A stretch of 64,000 nucleotides of DNA, taken from positions 220,691 to 284,690 of the forward strand of contig NZ_JASBRE010000004.1 of the NCBI RefSeq assembly GCF_029960815.1. The letters run 5' to 3'. The notes under the pieces are model-generated. The model searched no databases. It was not told the origin of the DNA and saw only the letters and a list, made by a program, of their open reading frames with translations. The DNA is from Pseudomonas sp. AL03. GTDB lineage: Bacteria > Pseudomonadota > Gammaproteobacteria > Pseudomonadales > Pseudomonadaceae. A program made the position numbers and the translations under genes. Positions 9,917 through 19,085 of the stretch are shown piece after piece; positions within the stretch are counted from its first letter, which is position 1; each line of letters starts with the position of its first letter.

Positions 9917-10750
9917 CTAGCCGTAGCGACCAGTGATGTAGTCTTCGGTCTGCTTCTTCGCCGGATTGGTGAACAGGGTATCGGTGTCGCCGAATTCCAC
10001 CAGTTTGCCCATGTACATGAACGCCGTGTAGTCGGAAACCCGCGCGGCCTGTTGCATGTTGTGGGTCACGATGACGATGGTGAACTTCGATTTCAGTTCG
10101 TAGATCAGCTCTTCGACTTTCAGCGTGGAGATCGGGTCGAGTGCCGAGCACGGTTCGTCGAGCAGCAGCACTTCTGGCTCCACGGCGATGGTGCGAGCGA
10201 TCACCAGACGTTGTTGCTGACCACCGGACAGACCGAGTGCCGATTCATGCAGACGGTCTTTGACTTCGTCCCACAGCGCAGCGCCTTTCAACGCCCACTC
10301 GACGGCTTCGTCGAGGATGCGCTTCTTGTTGATGCCTTGAATGCGCAGGCCGTAGACCACGTTCTCGTAGATGGTTTTCGGGAACGGATTTGGCTTCTGG
10401 AACACCATGCCAACGCGACGACGCAGCTCGGCCACGTCTTCGCCCTTACGGTAGATGTTGTTGCCGTAGAGGTTGATCGCGCCTTCGACACGGCAGTCAT
10501 CCACCAGGTCGTTCATGCGGTTGAACGTACGCAGCAGCGTGGACTTACCGCAGCCGGACGGGCCGATGAAGGCGGTCACGCGCTGTTTCGGGATGTTCAG
10601 GCTGACGTCGTACAGCGCTTGTTTGTCGCCGTAGAACAGGTTCAGGCCTGGTACTTCGATGGCGACGGTTTCCTGCTCGAGGCTCAAGCTCTGTTTATCG
10701 CGGCCCAAGGCCGACATGTTGATGCCGTGGGTATGTGGTTCGTGCTGCAT
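9917..10750 (-). CDS. pstB: Phosphate ABC transporter ATP-binding protein
   Basis: Energises phosphate import through PstA-PstC. Walker [10 protein letters not shown] is at 63-71, the Q-loop lies in [12 protein letters not shown], the signature LSGGQQQR follows, and Walker B is [11 protein letters not shown] with H-loop VTHNM. The full-length frame is 277 aa from [12 protein letters not shown]; an internal Met12 is an alternative start. It is separated from pstA by 159 bp that hold a REP pair, unusual spacing for an operon. Confidence 0.97.
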   Translation of the reverse strand: MQHEPHTHGINMSALGRDKQSLSLEQETVAIEVPGLNLFYGDKQALYDVSLNIPKQRVTAFIGPSGCGKSTLLRTFNRMNDLVDDCRVEGAINLYGNNIYRKGEDVAELRRRVGMVFQKPNPFPKTIYENVVYGLRIQGINKKRILDEAVEWALKGAALWDEVKDRLHESALGLSGGQQQRLVIARTIAVEPEVLLLDEPCSALDPISTLKVEELIYELKSKFTIVIVTHNMQQAARVSDYTAFMYMGKLVEFGDTDTLFTNPAKKQTEDYITGRYG

Positions 10751-10828
10751 GGGAGGCTCCCTGTGCTAACAAATTCGGTTCGGTTGGCCGCTGGCCTCAC
10801 AAAAATGGGCCAGCGGTGTTGCCACTCT

Positions 10829-10896
10829 GTAGGAGCGAGGCTTGCCCGCGAAGGCGTCCTTGAAATCGCCTTCGCCGGCAAGCCTGGCTCCTACAG
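10829..10896. repeat. REP pair inside the pst operon
   Basis: TGTAGGAGCGAGGCTTGCCCG and its inverted, slightly diverged copy ending AAGCCTGGCTCCTACA face each other around a short core. They sit in the 159-bp gap between pstA and pstB and would form a long hairpin in the pst mRNA. Confidence 0.8.
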
Positions 10897-10909
10897 GGAG
10901 CAGCGGTAA

Positions 10910-12580
10910 TCAGCTGTCCAGCGCTTTGTACTTCTCGCGCAGGTGGTTCCGGATGTATACGGCTGACAGGTTGAGCGTAGCGATCACCAGCACCAGCAGC
11001 AGCGCCGTGGCGTACACCAGCGGCCGCGCGGCCTCGACGTTCGGGCTCTGGAAGCCGACGTCATAGATGTGGAAGCCCAAGTGCATGATCTTCTGATCCA
11101 GGTGAAGGTACGGGTAGTTACCGTCCAGTGGCAGCGACGGTGCCAGTTTCACCACACCCACCAGCATCAGCGGCGCCACTTCACCGGCGGCGCGAGCCAC
11201 GGCGAGGATCATGCCGGTCATCATCGCCGGGCTGGCCATTGGCAGCACGATCTTCCACAAGGTTTCAGCCTTGGTGGCGCCGAGGGCCAACGAGCCTTCA
11301 CGCACGGTGCGAGGAATCCGCGCCAGGCCTTCTTCGGTGGCCACGATCACCACCGGCACCGCCAGCAAAGCCAGGGTCAGGGACGCCCAGAGCAGACCCG
11401 GCGTACCGAAGGTCGGTGCCGGCAGCGCTTCCGGGAAGAACAACCGGTCGACCGAACCGCCGAGTACGTAGACGAAGAAGCCCAGACCGAACACGCCGTA
11501 GACGATAGCCGGAACGCCCGCCAGGTTGTTCACCGCGATGCGGATCAGACGAGTCATGGTGTTCTGTTTCGCATACTCACGCAGGTAGACCGCCGCCAGC
11601 ACGCCGAACGGCGTCACGACCATCGCCATGATCAGGGTCATCATCACAGTGCCGAAAATCGCCGGGAAGATCCCGCCTTCGGTGTTCGCTTCACGCGGGT
11701 CGTCGCTGAGGAATTCCCACATCTTGCTGAAGTAGAAACCGATCTTGGTGAAGGTGCCCATCGCGTTCGGCTGATAAGCGTGAACCACCTTGCCGATGCC
11801 GATTTCAATCTCTTTGCCGTTTGCATCGCGGGCCGTCAGGCTGTCGCGATTGAACTGGGCGTGCAGGTCGTTCAGGCGGACTTCGATGTCTTGATAACGA
11901 GCGTTGAGTTCGGCGCGCTCGGATTCCATGTCCGCTTGTGCGGTGGCATCGAGTTGGCCAGCCAGTTCCAGTTTGCGGCCGTGCAGACGGACGCGTTCAA
12001 GACCCGCGTTGATCGCACCGATGTCGGTTTTTTCCAGGCTCTTGAGCTGTGCCGCGAGTTTGTTGACACGATCGACACGGGCCTGCAACTCAGGCCACGC
12101 GGCCTCGCCTTCAGCGATGACCTTGCCATCCTGCTTGACGTTGACCAGGTAGCCGTAGAAGTTGCCCCACTCGCGACGCTCAATGGCCATCAACTCAGGC
12201 GGGGTCTTCTGGTTAGTCAGCCACTCGCCGACGATCCAGGTGAAGTCGTTGCCGTTCAAGTCACGGTTGCCGACCTTGATCAGCTCGCGAGTCATGAACT
12301 CCGGGCCCTGATCAGGCACCGGCAGGCCAGCGCTTTTCAGGCGCTCGCGCGGCACTTCTTCTTTCTGCACGATCTCGCCGATGACCAGGTGATTGGCCTG
12401 GCCCGGCACGTCGTAGCTGGCGTGAATCAAGTCCGCCGGCCAAAAATGACCCAGACCGCGCACGGCAATCACCGCCAGCAAGCCAATGGTCATGATGACC
12501 GCGATGGACACCGCGCCGCCGCTGATCCAGACGCCGGGGGCGCCGCTCTTGAACCATCCGTTCAGGGAGTTCTGTTTCAC
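10910..12580 (-). CDS. pstA: Phosphate ABC transporter permease PstA, long form
   Basis: Inner-membrane permease subunit of the high-affinity phosphate importer. At 556 aa it is much longer than enteric PstA (about 300 aa). After TM1 (about 16-42) comes a periplasmic DUF3333-type insert with a coiled-coil stretch (about 45-300). The permease core follows (about 300-556), with five or so hydrophobic helices and the EAA-like loop GSLALGATKAETLWKIVLPMA. It sits between pstC and pstB. Confidence 0.95.
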   Translation of the reverse strand: MKQNSLNGWFKSGAPGVWISGGAVSIAVIMTIGLLAVIAVRGLGHFWPADLIHASYDVPGQANHLVIGEIVQKEEVPRERLKSAGLPVPDQGPEFMTRELIKVGNRDLNGNDFTWIVGEWLTNQKTPPELMAIERREWGNFYGYLVNVKQDGKVIAEGEAAWPELQARVDRVNKLAAQLKSLEKTDIGAINAGLERVRLHGRKLELAGQLDATAQADMESERAELNARYQDIEVRLNDLHAQFNRDSLTARDANGKEIEIGIGKVVHAYQPNAMGTFTKIGFYFSKMWEFLSDDPREANTEGGIFPAIFGTVMMTLIMAMVVTPFGVLAAVYLREYAKQNTMTRLIRIAVNNLAGVPAIVYGVFGLGFFVYVLGGSVDRLFFPEALPAPTFGTPGLLWASLTLALLAVPVVIVATEEGLARIPRTVREGSLALGATKAETLWKIVLPMASPAMMTGMILAVARAAGEVAPLMLVGVVKLAPSLPLDGNYPYLHLDQKIMHLGFHIYDVGFQSPNVEAARPLVYATALLLVLVIATLNLSAVYIRNHLREKYKALDS

Positions 12581-12595
12581 AGACTTCTACCTTTC

Positions 12596-14878
12596 TTAAA
12601 GCGACGAGTATTTCTTGCGCAGACGCTGACGAATCAGCTCCGCGAGGGTGTTCATGACGAAGGTGAACAGCAGCAGCACCAGCGCCGAGAGGAACAGCAC
12701 GCGGTAGTGGCTGCCGCCGACTTCCGATTCGGGCATTTCCACTGCAACGTTAGCGGCCAGCGTTCGCAGACCTTCGAACAGGTTCATTTCCATGACCGGG
12801 GTGTTACCGGTGGCCATCAGCACGATCATGGTTTCACCGACCGCACGGCCCATGCCGATCATCAGTGCCGAGAAGATGCCCGGGCTGGCGGTGAGGATCA
12901 CCACCCGCGTCATGGTCTGCCACGGCGTGGCACCGAGGGCCAGAGAACCGAGGGTCAATCCTCGAGGCACGCTGAACACGGCGTCTTCGGCGATGGAGTA
13001 GATGTTCGGGATCACCGCGAAGCCCATGGCCAGACCGACCACCAGTGCGTTGCGCTGGTCGTAGGTGATGCCCAGGTCGTGGGAGATCCACATGCGCATG
13101 TCGCCGCCGAAGAACCAGGTTTCCATGTACGGGCTCATGTACAGCGAGAGCCAGCCCACGAACAGAATCACCGGAATCAGAATCGCGCTTTCCCAGCCGT
13201 CCGGCACTTTCAGGCGGATGGACTCAGGCAGGCGGCTGAAGACGAAACCGGCCACCAGAATGCCGATCGGCAGGAGCATCAGCAGGCTGAAGATCCCCGG
13301 CAAATGCCCTTCCACATACGGCGCGAGAAACAGGCCGGCGAAGAAACCGAGGATCACCGTCGGCATCGCTTCCATCAATTCGATCACCGGTTTGACCTTG
13401 CGGCGCATGCCCGGGGCCATGAAGTATGCGGTGTAAATTGCAGCAGCGACGGCCAGCGGTGCGGCCAGCAGCATGGCGTAGAACGCGGCCTTCAGGGTGC
13501 CGAAGGTCAGTGGCGACAGGCTCAACTTCGGTTCGAAGTCGGTGTTGGCGGCGGTCGATTGCCAGACGTACTTAGGCTCGTCGTAGTTCTCGTACCAGAC
13601 CTTGCTCCACAACGCGCTCCAGGAAACTTCCGGGTGCGGGTTGTCGAGAAGCAGCGGTTGCAGCTTGCCGCCCTGCTCCACAATGATGCGGTTGGCCCGT
13701 GGCGACATACCGAAAAGGCCTTGGCCATCGACCACCTGATCCACCAGCAAGGTGCGGTGAGCGGTGCTGTGGAACACGCCGAGCTTGCCTTCAGCGTCAA
13801 GGGCGATGAAGCCTTTGCGACGTTCTTCGGCGGTGATTTCAACGATCGGTGCGGTGCCCATCTGGAAGGTACGGATCTGCTTCAGGCGCTGTTCACCATC
13901 CGGGTCGCGGGCCATGAACCACTGGGCCAGACCACCCTTGGAATCGCCGAGGATAAGCGAGATACCGCCTACCAATTGAGTACTGGCGGTAATTTGCGTT
14001 TCGCCGTCTTCAAGCAGTTTGTAGCGACCGTTGAGGCTCTTGTCGCGCAGGCTGAACACATCGGCCTGGGCACGACCGTTAATCACGTATAGCCATTGCT
14101 GGCGCGGGTCGACGAAGATATTTTTCACCGGCTCGGTCATCTGCGGCAGATCGATGCGCTTCTGCTCGTTGGTGACTTCGCCGGTCATCATGTTTTCTTC
14201 GCTGGTCAGCGACAGCACATTGAGTTGCGCACCGGTCGAGCCGACGAGCATCAGCGTGGTGTCGGTGGCGTTGAGGCTGACATGCTCCAGCGCACCGCCC
14301 GCCTCGTTCAGCGCTATCGGGGTTTCGCCGTACGGGTACTCGATGGCTGGCGTGATCGTCTTCTTGCCATCCGGGTAGCTGACTTTATAGGTGTGACGGA
14401 ACACCAAAGCCTGACCGTTGGAGAAACCCACCGCGACCAATGGATGGCCGGGCTGGTCTTCGCCGATGGACGTGACGCTGGCACCCGCCGGAACCGGCAG
14501 ATCGACGCGCTTGAGTTCGGCGCCACTGTCGATGTCGAAGAACAGCGCCTGCCCCTTGTCGGAAACGCGCATGGCGACCTGGTTCTGTTCTTCCAGTGAG
14601 ATCATCAACGGCTTGCCGGCGTCTTGCATCCAGGCCGGCGTGATGGCGTCCTTGGTCGTCAGGTCGGCACCCTGGAACAGAGGGAAGACGATGTAGGCGA
14701 GGAAGAAGAAGATCAGCGTGATCGCGCCGAGAACGGCAAGGCCGCCCACGAGGACGTACCAGCGGGTCAGGCGATCTTTGAGCGCGCGGATGCGGCGCTT
14801 GCGTTGCAGCTCAGGCGTATTGAAATCAATTCGCTTGGGAGGATTAGTAGTCATGGTGGAATTGGCCAGATCATTCAT
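12596..14878 (-). CDS. pstC: Phosphate ABC transporter permease PstC, long form
   Basis: Second permease subunit. The protein is 760 aa, more than twice enteric PstC. TM1 (about 39-66) is followed by about 350 periplasmic residues that repeat 'V.VG.SNGQALVFR' / 'LMLVGSTGAQLNVL' / 'GLAQWFMARDPDGE' units and look like a beta-propeller. The permease core (about 445-760) carries the EAA loop GSLALGATPWQTMTRVVIL. I chose the ATG at 14878 (MNDLANS); a GTG at 14884 and an ATG at 14854 are alternatives. A strong Pho-box match lies 23 bp upstream of the ATG. Confidence 0.93.
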   Translation of the reverse strand: MNDLANSTMTTNPPKRIDFNTPELQRKRRIRALKDRLTRWYVLVGGLAVLGAITLIFFFLAYIVFPLFQGADLTTKDAITPAWMQDAGKPLMISLEEQNQVAMRVSDKGQALFFDIDSGAELKRVDLPVPAGASVTSIGEDQPGHPLVAVGFSNGQALVFRHTYKVSYPDGKKTITPAIEYPYGETPIALNEAGGALEHVSLNATDTTLMLVGSTGAQLNVLSLTSEENMMTGEVTNEQKRIDLPQMTEPVKNIFVDPRQQWLYVINGRAQADVFSLRDKSLNGRYKLLEDGETQITASTQLVGGISLILGDSKGGLAQWFMARDPDGEQRLKQIRTFQMGTAPIVEITAEERRKGFIALDAEGKLGVFHSTAHRTLLVDQVVDGQGLFGMSPRANRIIVEQGGKLQPLLLDNPHPEVSWSALWSKVWYENYDEPKYVWQSTAANTDFEPKLSLSPLTFGTLKAAFYAMLLAAPLAVAAAIYTAYFMAPGMRRKVKPVIELMEAMPTVILGFFAGLFLAPYVEGHLPGIFSLLMLLPIGILVAGFVFSRLPESIRLKVPDGWESAILIPVILFVGWLSLYMSPYMETWFFGGDMRMWISHDLGITYDQRNALVVGLAMGFAVIPNIYSIAEDAVFSVPRGLTLGSLALGATPWQTMTRVVILTASPGIFSALMIGMGRAVGETMIVLMATGNTPVMEMNLFEGLRTLAANVAVEMPESEVGGSHYRVLFLSALVLLLFTFVMNTLAELIRQRLRKKYSSL

Positions 14879-14900
14879 GCGCACACCCTAGCGGTCCTGT

Positions 14901-14918
14901 ATGACAGAAAGATGACAA
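14901..14918 (-). promoter_or_regulatory. Pho box upstream of pstC
   Basis: Read on the minus strand, TTGTCATCTTTCTGTCAT is a near-perfect 7-4-7 PhoB site, one base from the consensus half sites. It indicates that pstCAB-phoU has its own PhoB-controlled promoter rather than relying on read-through from pstS. Confidence 0.85.
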
Positions 14919-14978
14919 TGCAGTGACGCAACAAATCCGCCGCCAGTGGGAACTGGCAGTGGATCAAAAATTTGGGGG

Positions 14979-15024
14979 TGTAGGAGCGGGCGTACCCGCT
15001 CCCACTGGAGCCCGGAAATCATCC
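14979..15024. terminator. Hairpins between pstS and pstC
   Basis: Two adjacent inverted repeats follow pstS on the minus strand: GAGTCCGGG/CCGGGCTC and AGCGGG/CCCGCT, the second of REP type. No T-run follows. They probably attenuate or stabilise the end of the pstS message. Confidence 0.5.
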
Positions 15025-15037
15025 CGGACTCAAGGTT

Positions 15038-16036
15038 TTACTTCTTTACGACGTTGCCGCCTTCTTGCAGACCCAGGTCAGCCAGTGCTTTTGCAGCAAC
15101 CTTGGCCGGCAGTGGGATGTAGCCGTCTTTCACTACAACTTCCTGACCCTGTTTGGACAGAATCAGCTTCACGAACTCGGCTTCCAGCGGGGCCAGAGGC
15201 TTGTTCGGGGCTTTGTTGACGTAAACGTAGAGGAAACGCGACAGCGGGTACTTACCGTTCAGGGCGTTTTCTTCGGTGTCTTCGACGAACTCGGTGCTGC
15301 CTTTCTTGGCCAGAGCTACCGTCTTCACGCTAGCGGTTTTGTAGCCGATGCCCGAGTAACCAACGCCGTTCAGCGAGGAGCTGATCGACTGCACGACCGA
15401 AGCCGAACCTGGTTGTTCGTTGACGTTTGGCTTGTAGTCGCCTTTGCACAAGGCTTCTTCTTTGAAGTAGCCATAGGTGCCCGATACCGAGTTACGACCG
15501 AACAGTTGAACCGGCTTGTTCGCCAGGTCGCCGGTCACACCCAGGTCGCCCCAGGTTTTCACGTCGGTTTTAGCGCCGCACAGACGAGTGGACGAGAAGA
15601 TCGCGTCGACTTGTTCCATGGTCATGTGCTGGATCGGGTTGTCTTTGTGCACAAACACTGCCAGGGCATCCACGGCAACCGGGATAGCGGTTGGCTTGTA
15701 ACCATATTTGGTTTCGAAGGCCTGCAGCTCGTTGTCCTTCATCTTGCGGCTCATCGGGCCCAGGTTAGCGGTGCCTTCAGTCAGCGCAGGTGGCGCGGTC
15801 GACGAACCGGCGGCCTGGATCTGGATATTTACGTTCGGGTATTCTTTTTTGTAGTTCTCAGCCCACAGGGTCATGAGGTTGGCCAGGGTATCGGAGCCGA
15901 CGCTGGACAGGTTGCCCGACACACCAGTGGTCTTGGTGTAGCTCGGGATAGCAGGGTCAACAGCGGCAACCGCGTTGGCAGTCGCAACGCCAGCAGCGAC
16001 AAAAGTCATTGCCGCCATCAAACGCTTCAGTTTCAT
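15038..16036 (-). CDS. pstS: Phosphate ABC transporter substrate-binding protein
   Basis: Periplasmic phosphate-binding protein of 332 aa. A Sec signal peptide is visible ([24 protein letters not shown]); there is no lipobox Cys. Phosphate-contact motifs include [11 protein letters not shown] near the mature N-terminus, [23 protein letters not shown], and [13 protein letters not shown]. It is transcribed apart from pstC, 160 bp away, and preceded by its own Pho-box-like repeat. Confidence 0.96.
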   Translation of the reverse strand: MKLKRLMAAMTFVAAGVATANAVAAVDPAIPSYTKTTGVSGNLSSVGSDTLANLMTLWAENYKKEYPNVNIQIQAAGSSTAPPALTEGTANLGPMSRKMKDNELQAFETKYGYKPTAIPVAVDALAVFVHKDNPIQHMTMEQVDAIFSSTRLCGAKTDVKTWGDLGVTGDLANKPVQLFGRNSVSGTYGYFKEEALCKGDYKPNVNEQPGSASVVQSISSSLNGVGYSGIGYKTASVKTVALAKKGSTEFVEDTEENALNGKYPLSRFLYVYVNKAPNKPLAPLEAEFVKLILSKQGQEVVVKDGYIPLPAKVAAKALADLGLQEGGNVVKK

Positions 16037-16113
16037 GCCTTACTCCTAGCAGATAGGTGTGTTAAGTCGGGGCCAAGTATCAGCAGGCCGTGTGAACACT
16101 CTATGGCTGAAAT

Positions 16114-16131
16114 ATGACAATTAGATGAAAG
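16114..16131 (-). promoter_or_regulatory. Pho box upstream of pstS
   Basis: On the minus strand CTTTCATCTAATTGTCAT has the 7-4-7 arrangement with half sites CTTTCAT and TTGTCAT, two mismatches in all. It lies about 78 bp upstream of the pstS start. Confidence 0.75.
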
Positions 16132-16172
16132 GCCAGCATTCGAAGTACAGAAGCGCCGAGATACAGAAGCAG

Positions 16173-16210
16173 GGTTGACAAATCAAAACAAAAATATAGC
16201 CTTGTCAACC
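16173..16210. promoter_or_regulatory. Inverted-repeat operator candidate before the XRE-ImmA gene
   Basis: GGTTGACAA and TTGTCAACC form a perfect 9-bp inverted repeat around a 20-bp AT-rich core containing AATATAGC. The left arm contains a -35-like TTGACA. The site ends 13 bp before the ATG, with a GAGGGGAA ribosome site between, which fits autorepression by the XRE protein. Confidence 0.55.
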
Positions 16211-16223
16211 ACGAGGGGAACCC

Positions 16224-17282
16224 ATGATCAACGACCGAATCCGCCGCGCTCGCCTTCTGCGAGGCATGTCTCTGGAAGCCTTGGCGCTCCAGCTTGGCGA
16301 CATCACCAAGCAAGGCCTGAGCAAATACGAGAAAGGGTTAAGTACCCCGAACTCGGCGCGCCTGCTCCAAATGGCCAAGGTGCTGCAGGTCAATCCTGAA
16401 TACTTCTTCCGTGCGGATGCCATGCCGCTTGCGCCGCTGGAGTTTCGTAAACTTGCCAAGATGCCCAAGTATCGCCAGGTTCAAGTCGAAGAACAGATTC
16501 GTGAACACCTTGAGCGTTACATTGCTCTGGAAGAATGCTTTGACCCGGTAGACATCCAGACTCCGGCCACCCCTGCGCAAATGCTGCCGGTCTCCTCTAT
16601 CGAGGAAGCTGAACACGCTGCCGAGGCACTACGCGAATATTGGGGAATTGGTAGCGATCCAATTTCCAACCTGACCGAGCAACTGGAAGAGCACAGCATC
16701 AAGGTCGCGATGCTCATGGGGCCGGCTGACTTCGAAGGGGCCTGCGCAGCTACCGGTGACGGTCGCCACGTCTTGATCGCCCTGAACGCAGAGCGCCCAG
16801 GCGAACGCATACGCTTTACCGCGGCCCATGAACTCGGCCATTGGGTCATGCAATTACCCGACGACATGCCCGAGCGTGATAAGGAAAACTGCTGCCATCG
16901 CTTCGCCGGTGCGTTCCTCTACCCGGCTAAAGGTGTCACCAGTGACTTCGGTAGCCACCCTCGCTCACGCGTCCATCCCCGCGAGTTGCTCATCGCCAAG
17001 CGCCAATACGGGATTTCGATGCATGCAGCATTGAGGCGCCTCAAGGATCTGAATCTCCTTAGCGATAGTGGATATAAATCCCTGACCATCCAATTCAGCG
17101 CGAACGGCTGGCGCAAGGCCGAACCTGAACCCTTGCCATGCAAACCACCGCAACGTTTTGAATCGCTGGTGTTCTGGGGGCTAGCGGAAGGGTTGATCAC
17201 CAAATCCCGTGCAGCCGAACTTCTACGCAAACCAGTGAGCGCTCTTGACCCCAATTTTCTGGGCTCACTGGAGAGTGCATGA
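16224..17282 (+). CDS. XRE regulator fused to ImmA/IrrE-type metallopeptidase
   Basis: Protein of 352 aa with an N-terminal helix-turn-helix (about 5-60, LEALALQLGDITKQGLSKYEKG) and a COG2856/IrrE-like zinc-peptidase domain. The AHELGHW motif is at 201-207, with His202, Glu203 and His206. Such fusions act as repressors in phage or toxin-antitoxin settings, where the peptidase half can degrade a regulator. The ATG of the following PIN gene overlaps its stop by 4 bases, which points to a co-translated antitoxin-toxin style pair. The pair separates pstS from an MFS gene that are neighbours in the core order I recall, so it looks like an insertion. Confidence 0.87.
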   Translation: MINDRIRRARLLRGMSLEALALQLGDITKQGLSKYEKGLSTPNSARLLQMAKVLQVNPEYFFRADAMPLAPLEFRKLAKMPKYRQVQVEEQIREHLERYIALEECFDPVDIQTPATPAQMLPVSSIEEAEHAAEALREYWGIGSDPISNLTEQLEEHSIKVAMLMGPADFEGACAATGDGRHVLIALNAERPGERIRFTAAHELGHWVMQLPDDMPERDKENCCHRFAGAFLYPAKGVTSDFGSHPRSRVHPRELLIAKRQYGISMHAALRRLKDLNLLSDSGYKSLTIQFSANGWRKAEPEPLPCKPPQRFESLVFWGLAEGLITKSRAAELLRKPVSALDPNFLGSLESA

Positions 17283-17769
17283 GTCTGATCTACATCAGCG
17301 ATACGAATATCTGGATCGATTTCAGAAATGCAGGACTGCTGGAGCAGATGTTCAATCTGCCATTCACTCTTTGCTGCACAGATTTTGTGCTGCATGAGCT
17401 CGAAGATTTCCCCCATGACGAATTACTCGGTCGGGGATTGATTGTGAATCCTTCGACGAACCGGGGGTTACCAGGCTGTTCAATCTCAAAATAGAGCACA
17501 ACAACAGCTCATTAGCCGATGTGTCGTGCTACCTGCTCGCCCAAGAGACAGGCCGGCCGTTGCTCACCGGGGATGGCAAGTTAAGGCGTCAAGCGCAGAG
17601 GGATGGGTTACAAGTGCATGGCGCACTCTGGTTACTCGATTTGATGGTGGAGCATCAGGTTATTCAACCGAAGCACGCTGCGGATGCTCTGGACCATATG
17701 CTTGAGCATGAAGCACGTTTACCGGCGGGCGAGTGTGGAGTAAGGCTTTCGCACTGGCGAAAGCCTTAA
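17279..17769 (+). pseudogene. PIN-domain ribonuclease-like toxin, frameshifted
   Basis: The first part (17279 to about 17454) reads MSLIYISDTNIWIDF..., with the N-terminal Asp of a PIN domain at residue 8, then CTDFVLHELEDF. The reading then passes into another frame ending at 17769, with the C-terminal PIN region LADVSCYLLAQETGRPLLTGDGKLRRQA. One base appears to be missing near 17450-17455, where CCTTCGAC would restore IVNPFDEPG if it were CCTTTCGAC. As written, the first frame ends at 17494 after 71 aa, so an active nuclease is unlikely. Partner: the upstream XRE-ImmA gene, whose stop it overlaps. Confidence 0.8.
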
Positions 17770-17786
17770 CTACTGGCGGTTTAGCG

Positions 17787-19085
17787 TTATCGGCCCTTCT
17801 TCCAGAGATACCCACCCACCAGAATCCCGACACCGCAAATGATCGCCACGTAATAGGCCGGCCCCATTGGGCTTTCCTTGAGCAGCAAAGTGACGACCAT
17901 CGGGGTCAGGCCGCCGAAGATGGCGTAAGCCAGGTTGTAGGAGAACGACAGACCGCTGAAGCGCACCACTGCCGGGAAGGCTTTGACCATCACGTAAGGC
18001 ACTGCACCGATGGTGCCGACCAGGAAGCCGGTCAAGGCGTACATCGGGAACAGCCAGTCAGGGTGGTTGAACAGGCTGTGATAGAAGGTCCACGAGCTGA
18101 TCAGCAGCAGCGCACTGCCGAATACAATGATGCGACCAGCACCAAAGCGGTCAGCCAGTGCACCGGAGGCGACGCAGCCCACGCTCAGAAACACGATCGC
18201 CAGGCTGTTTGCCTGCAACGCGGTGGTTGGCGAGAAGTGGTAGACGGTCTGCAGCACGGTCGGGGTCATCAGAATGACCACGATGATGCCGGCGGACAGC
18301 AGCCAGGTCAGCAGCATGGAAATCAGGATCGCCCCACGATGGTCACGCAACACGGCGCGCAGCGGCACTTCTTCAGCCAGGGCCTTGCGCAGTTGCAGCT
18401 CGGCAAACACCGGCGTCTCGTGCAACCAGCGGCGCAGGTAAACCGAGAACAGGCCGAACACGCCGCCCAGCAGGAACGGAATCCGCCAGGCGTAATCCGA
18501 CACTTCCACCGGGGTGTAAATGCTGTTGATCGCGGTGGCGACCAGCGACCCCAGCAGGATGCCAGCCGTCAGACCGCTGGTCAGGGTGCCGCAGGCGTAG
18601 CCGATATGACGCTGCGGTACGTGTTCGGAAACGAATACCCACGCGCCCGGCACTTCACCGCCAATCGCCGCGCCCTGAATCACCCGCATCACCAGCAACA
18701 GGATCGGCGCCCACATGCCGATCTGCGCATAAGTCGGCAGCAACCCCATGATCAGGGTCGGCACCGCCATCATGAAAATGCTCAGGGTGAACATCTTCTT
18801 GCGTCCCAGCAGGTCGCCGAAGTGTGCCATGACGATGCCGCCCAGTGGCCGCGCCAGGTAGCCGGCGGCAAAGATCCCGAAAGTCTGCATCAACCGCAGC
18901 CACTCAGGCATGTCGGCCGGGAAGAACAGCTTGCCCACCACCGTGGCGAAGAACACGAAAATGATGAAGTCGTAAAACTCCAGCGCGCCGCCCAGGGCGG
19001 ACAGCGATAAAGTCTTGTAGTCGTTGCGGGTCAGCGGACGTGCGGACTGAGTGGGCTGCGCAATGCTCGAGGGCGCGGTGGTCAT
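17787..19085 (-). CDS. MFS transporter, metabolite:H+ symporter type
   Basis: Twelve-helix inner-membrane transporter of 432 aa from MTTAPSS. The start region SLSALGGALEFYDFIIFVFF and the loop HFGDLLGRKKMFTLS, with GRK between helices 2 and 3, are typical of the metabolite:H+ symporter (ProP/ShiA-like) branch. Substrate cannot be told. An upstream extension to 19163 is open, but the ATG at 19085 has an AGAAG-type ribosome site and gives family length. It corresponds in context to PA5370 (recalled). Confidence 0.88.
   Translation of the reverse strand: MTTAPSSIAQPTQSARPLTRNDYKTLSLSALGGALEFYDFIIFVFFATVVGKLFFPADMPEWLRLMQTFGIFAAGYLARPLGGIVMAHFGDLLGRKKMFTLSIFMMAVPTLIMGLLPTYAQIGMWAPILLLVMRVIQGAAIGGEVPGAWVFVSEHVPQRHIGYACGTLTSGLTAGILLGSLVATAINSIYTPVEVSDYAWRIPFLLGGVFGLFSVYLRRWLHETPVFAELQLRKALAEEVPLRAVLRDHRGAILISMLLTWLLSAGIIVVILMTPTVLQTVYHFSPTTALQANSLAIVFLSVGCVASGALADRFGAGRIIVFGSALLLISSWTFYHSLFNHPDWLFPMYALTGFLVGTIGAVPYVMVKAFPAVVRFSGLSFSYNLAYAIFGGLTPMVVTLLLKESPMGPAYYVAIICGVGILVGGYLWKKGR

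Noticed and set aside
11069..14092. Plus-strand open frame of 1,007 codons
   Set aside because: It is antisense to pstA and pstC, rich in His, Gln and Arg as shadow frames in GC-rich DNA are, and has no family resemblance.
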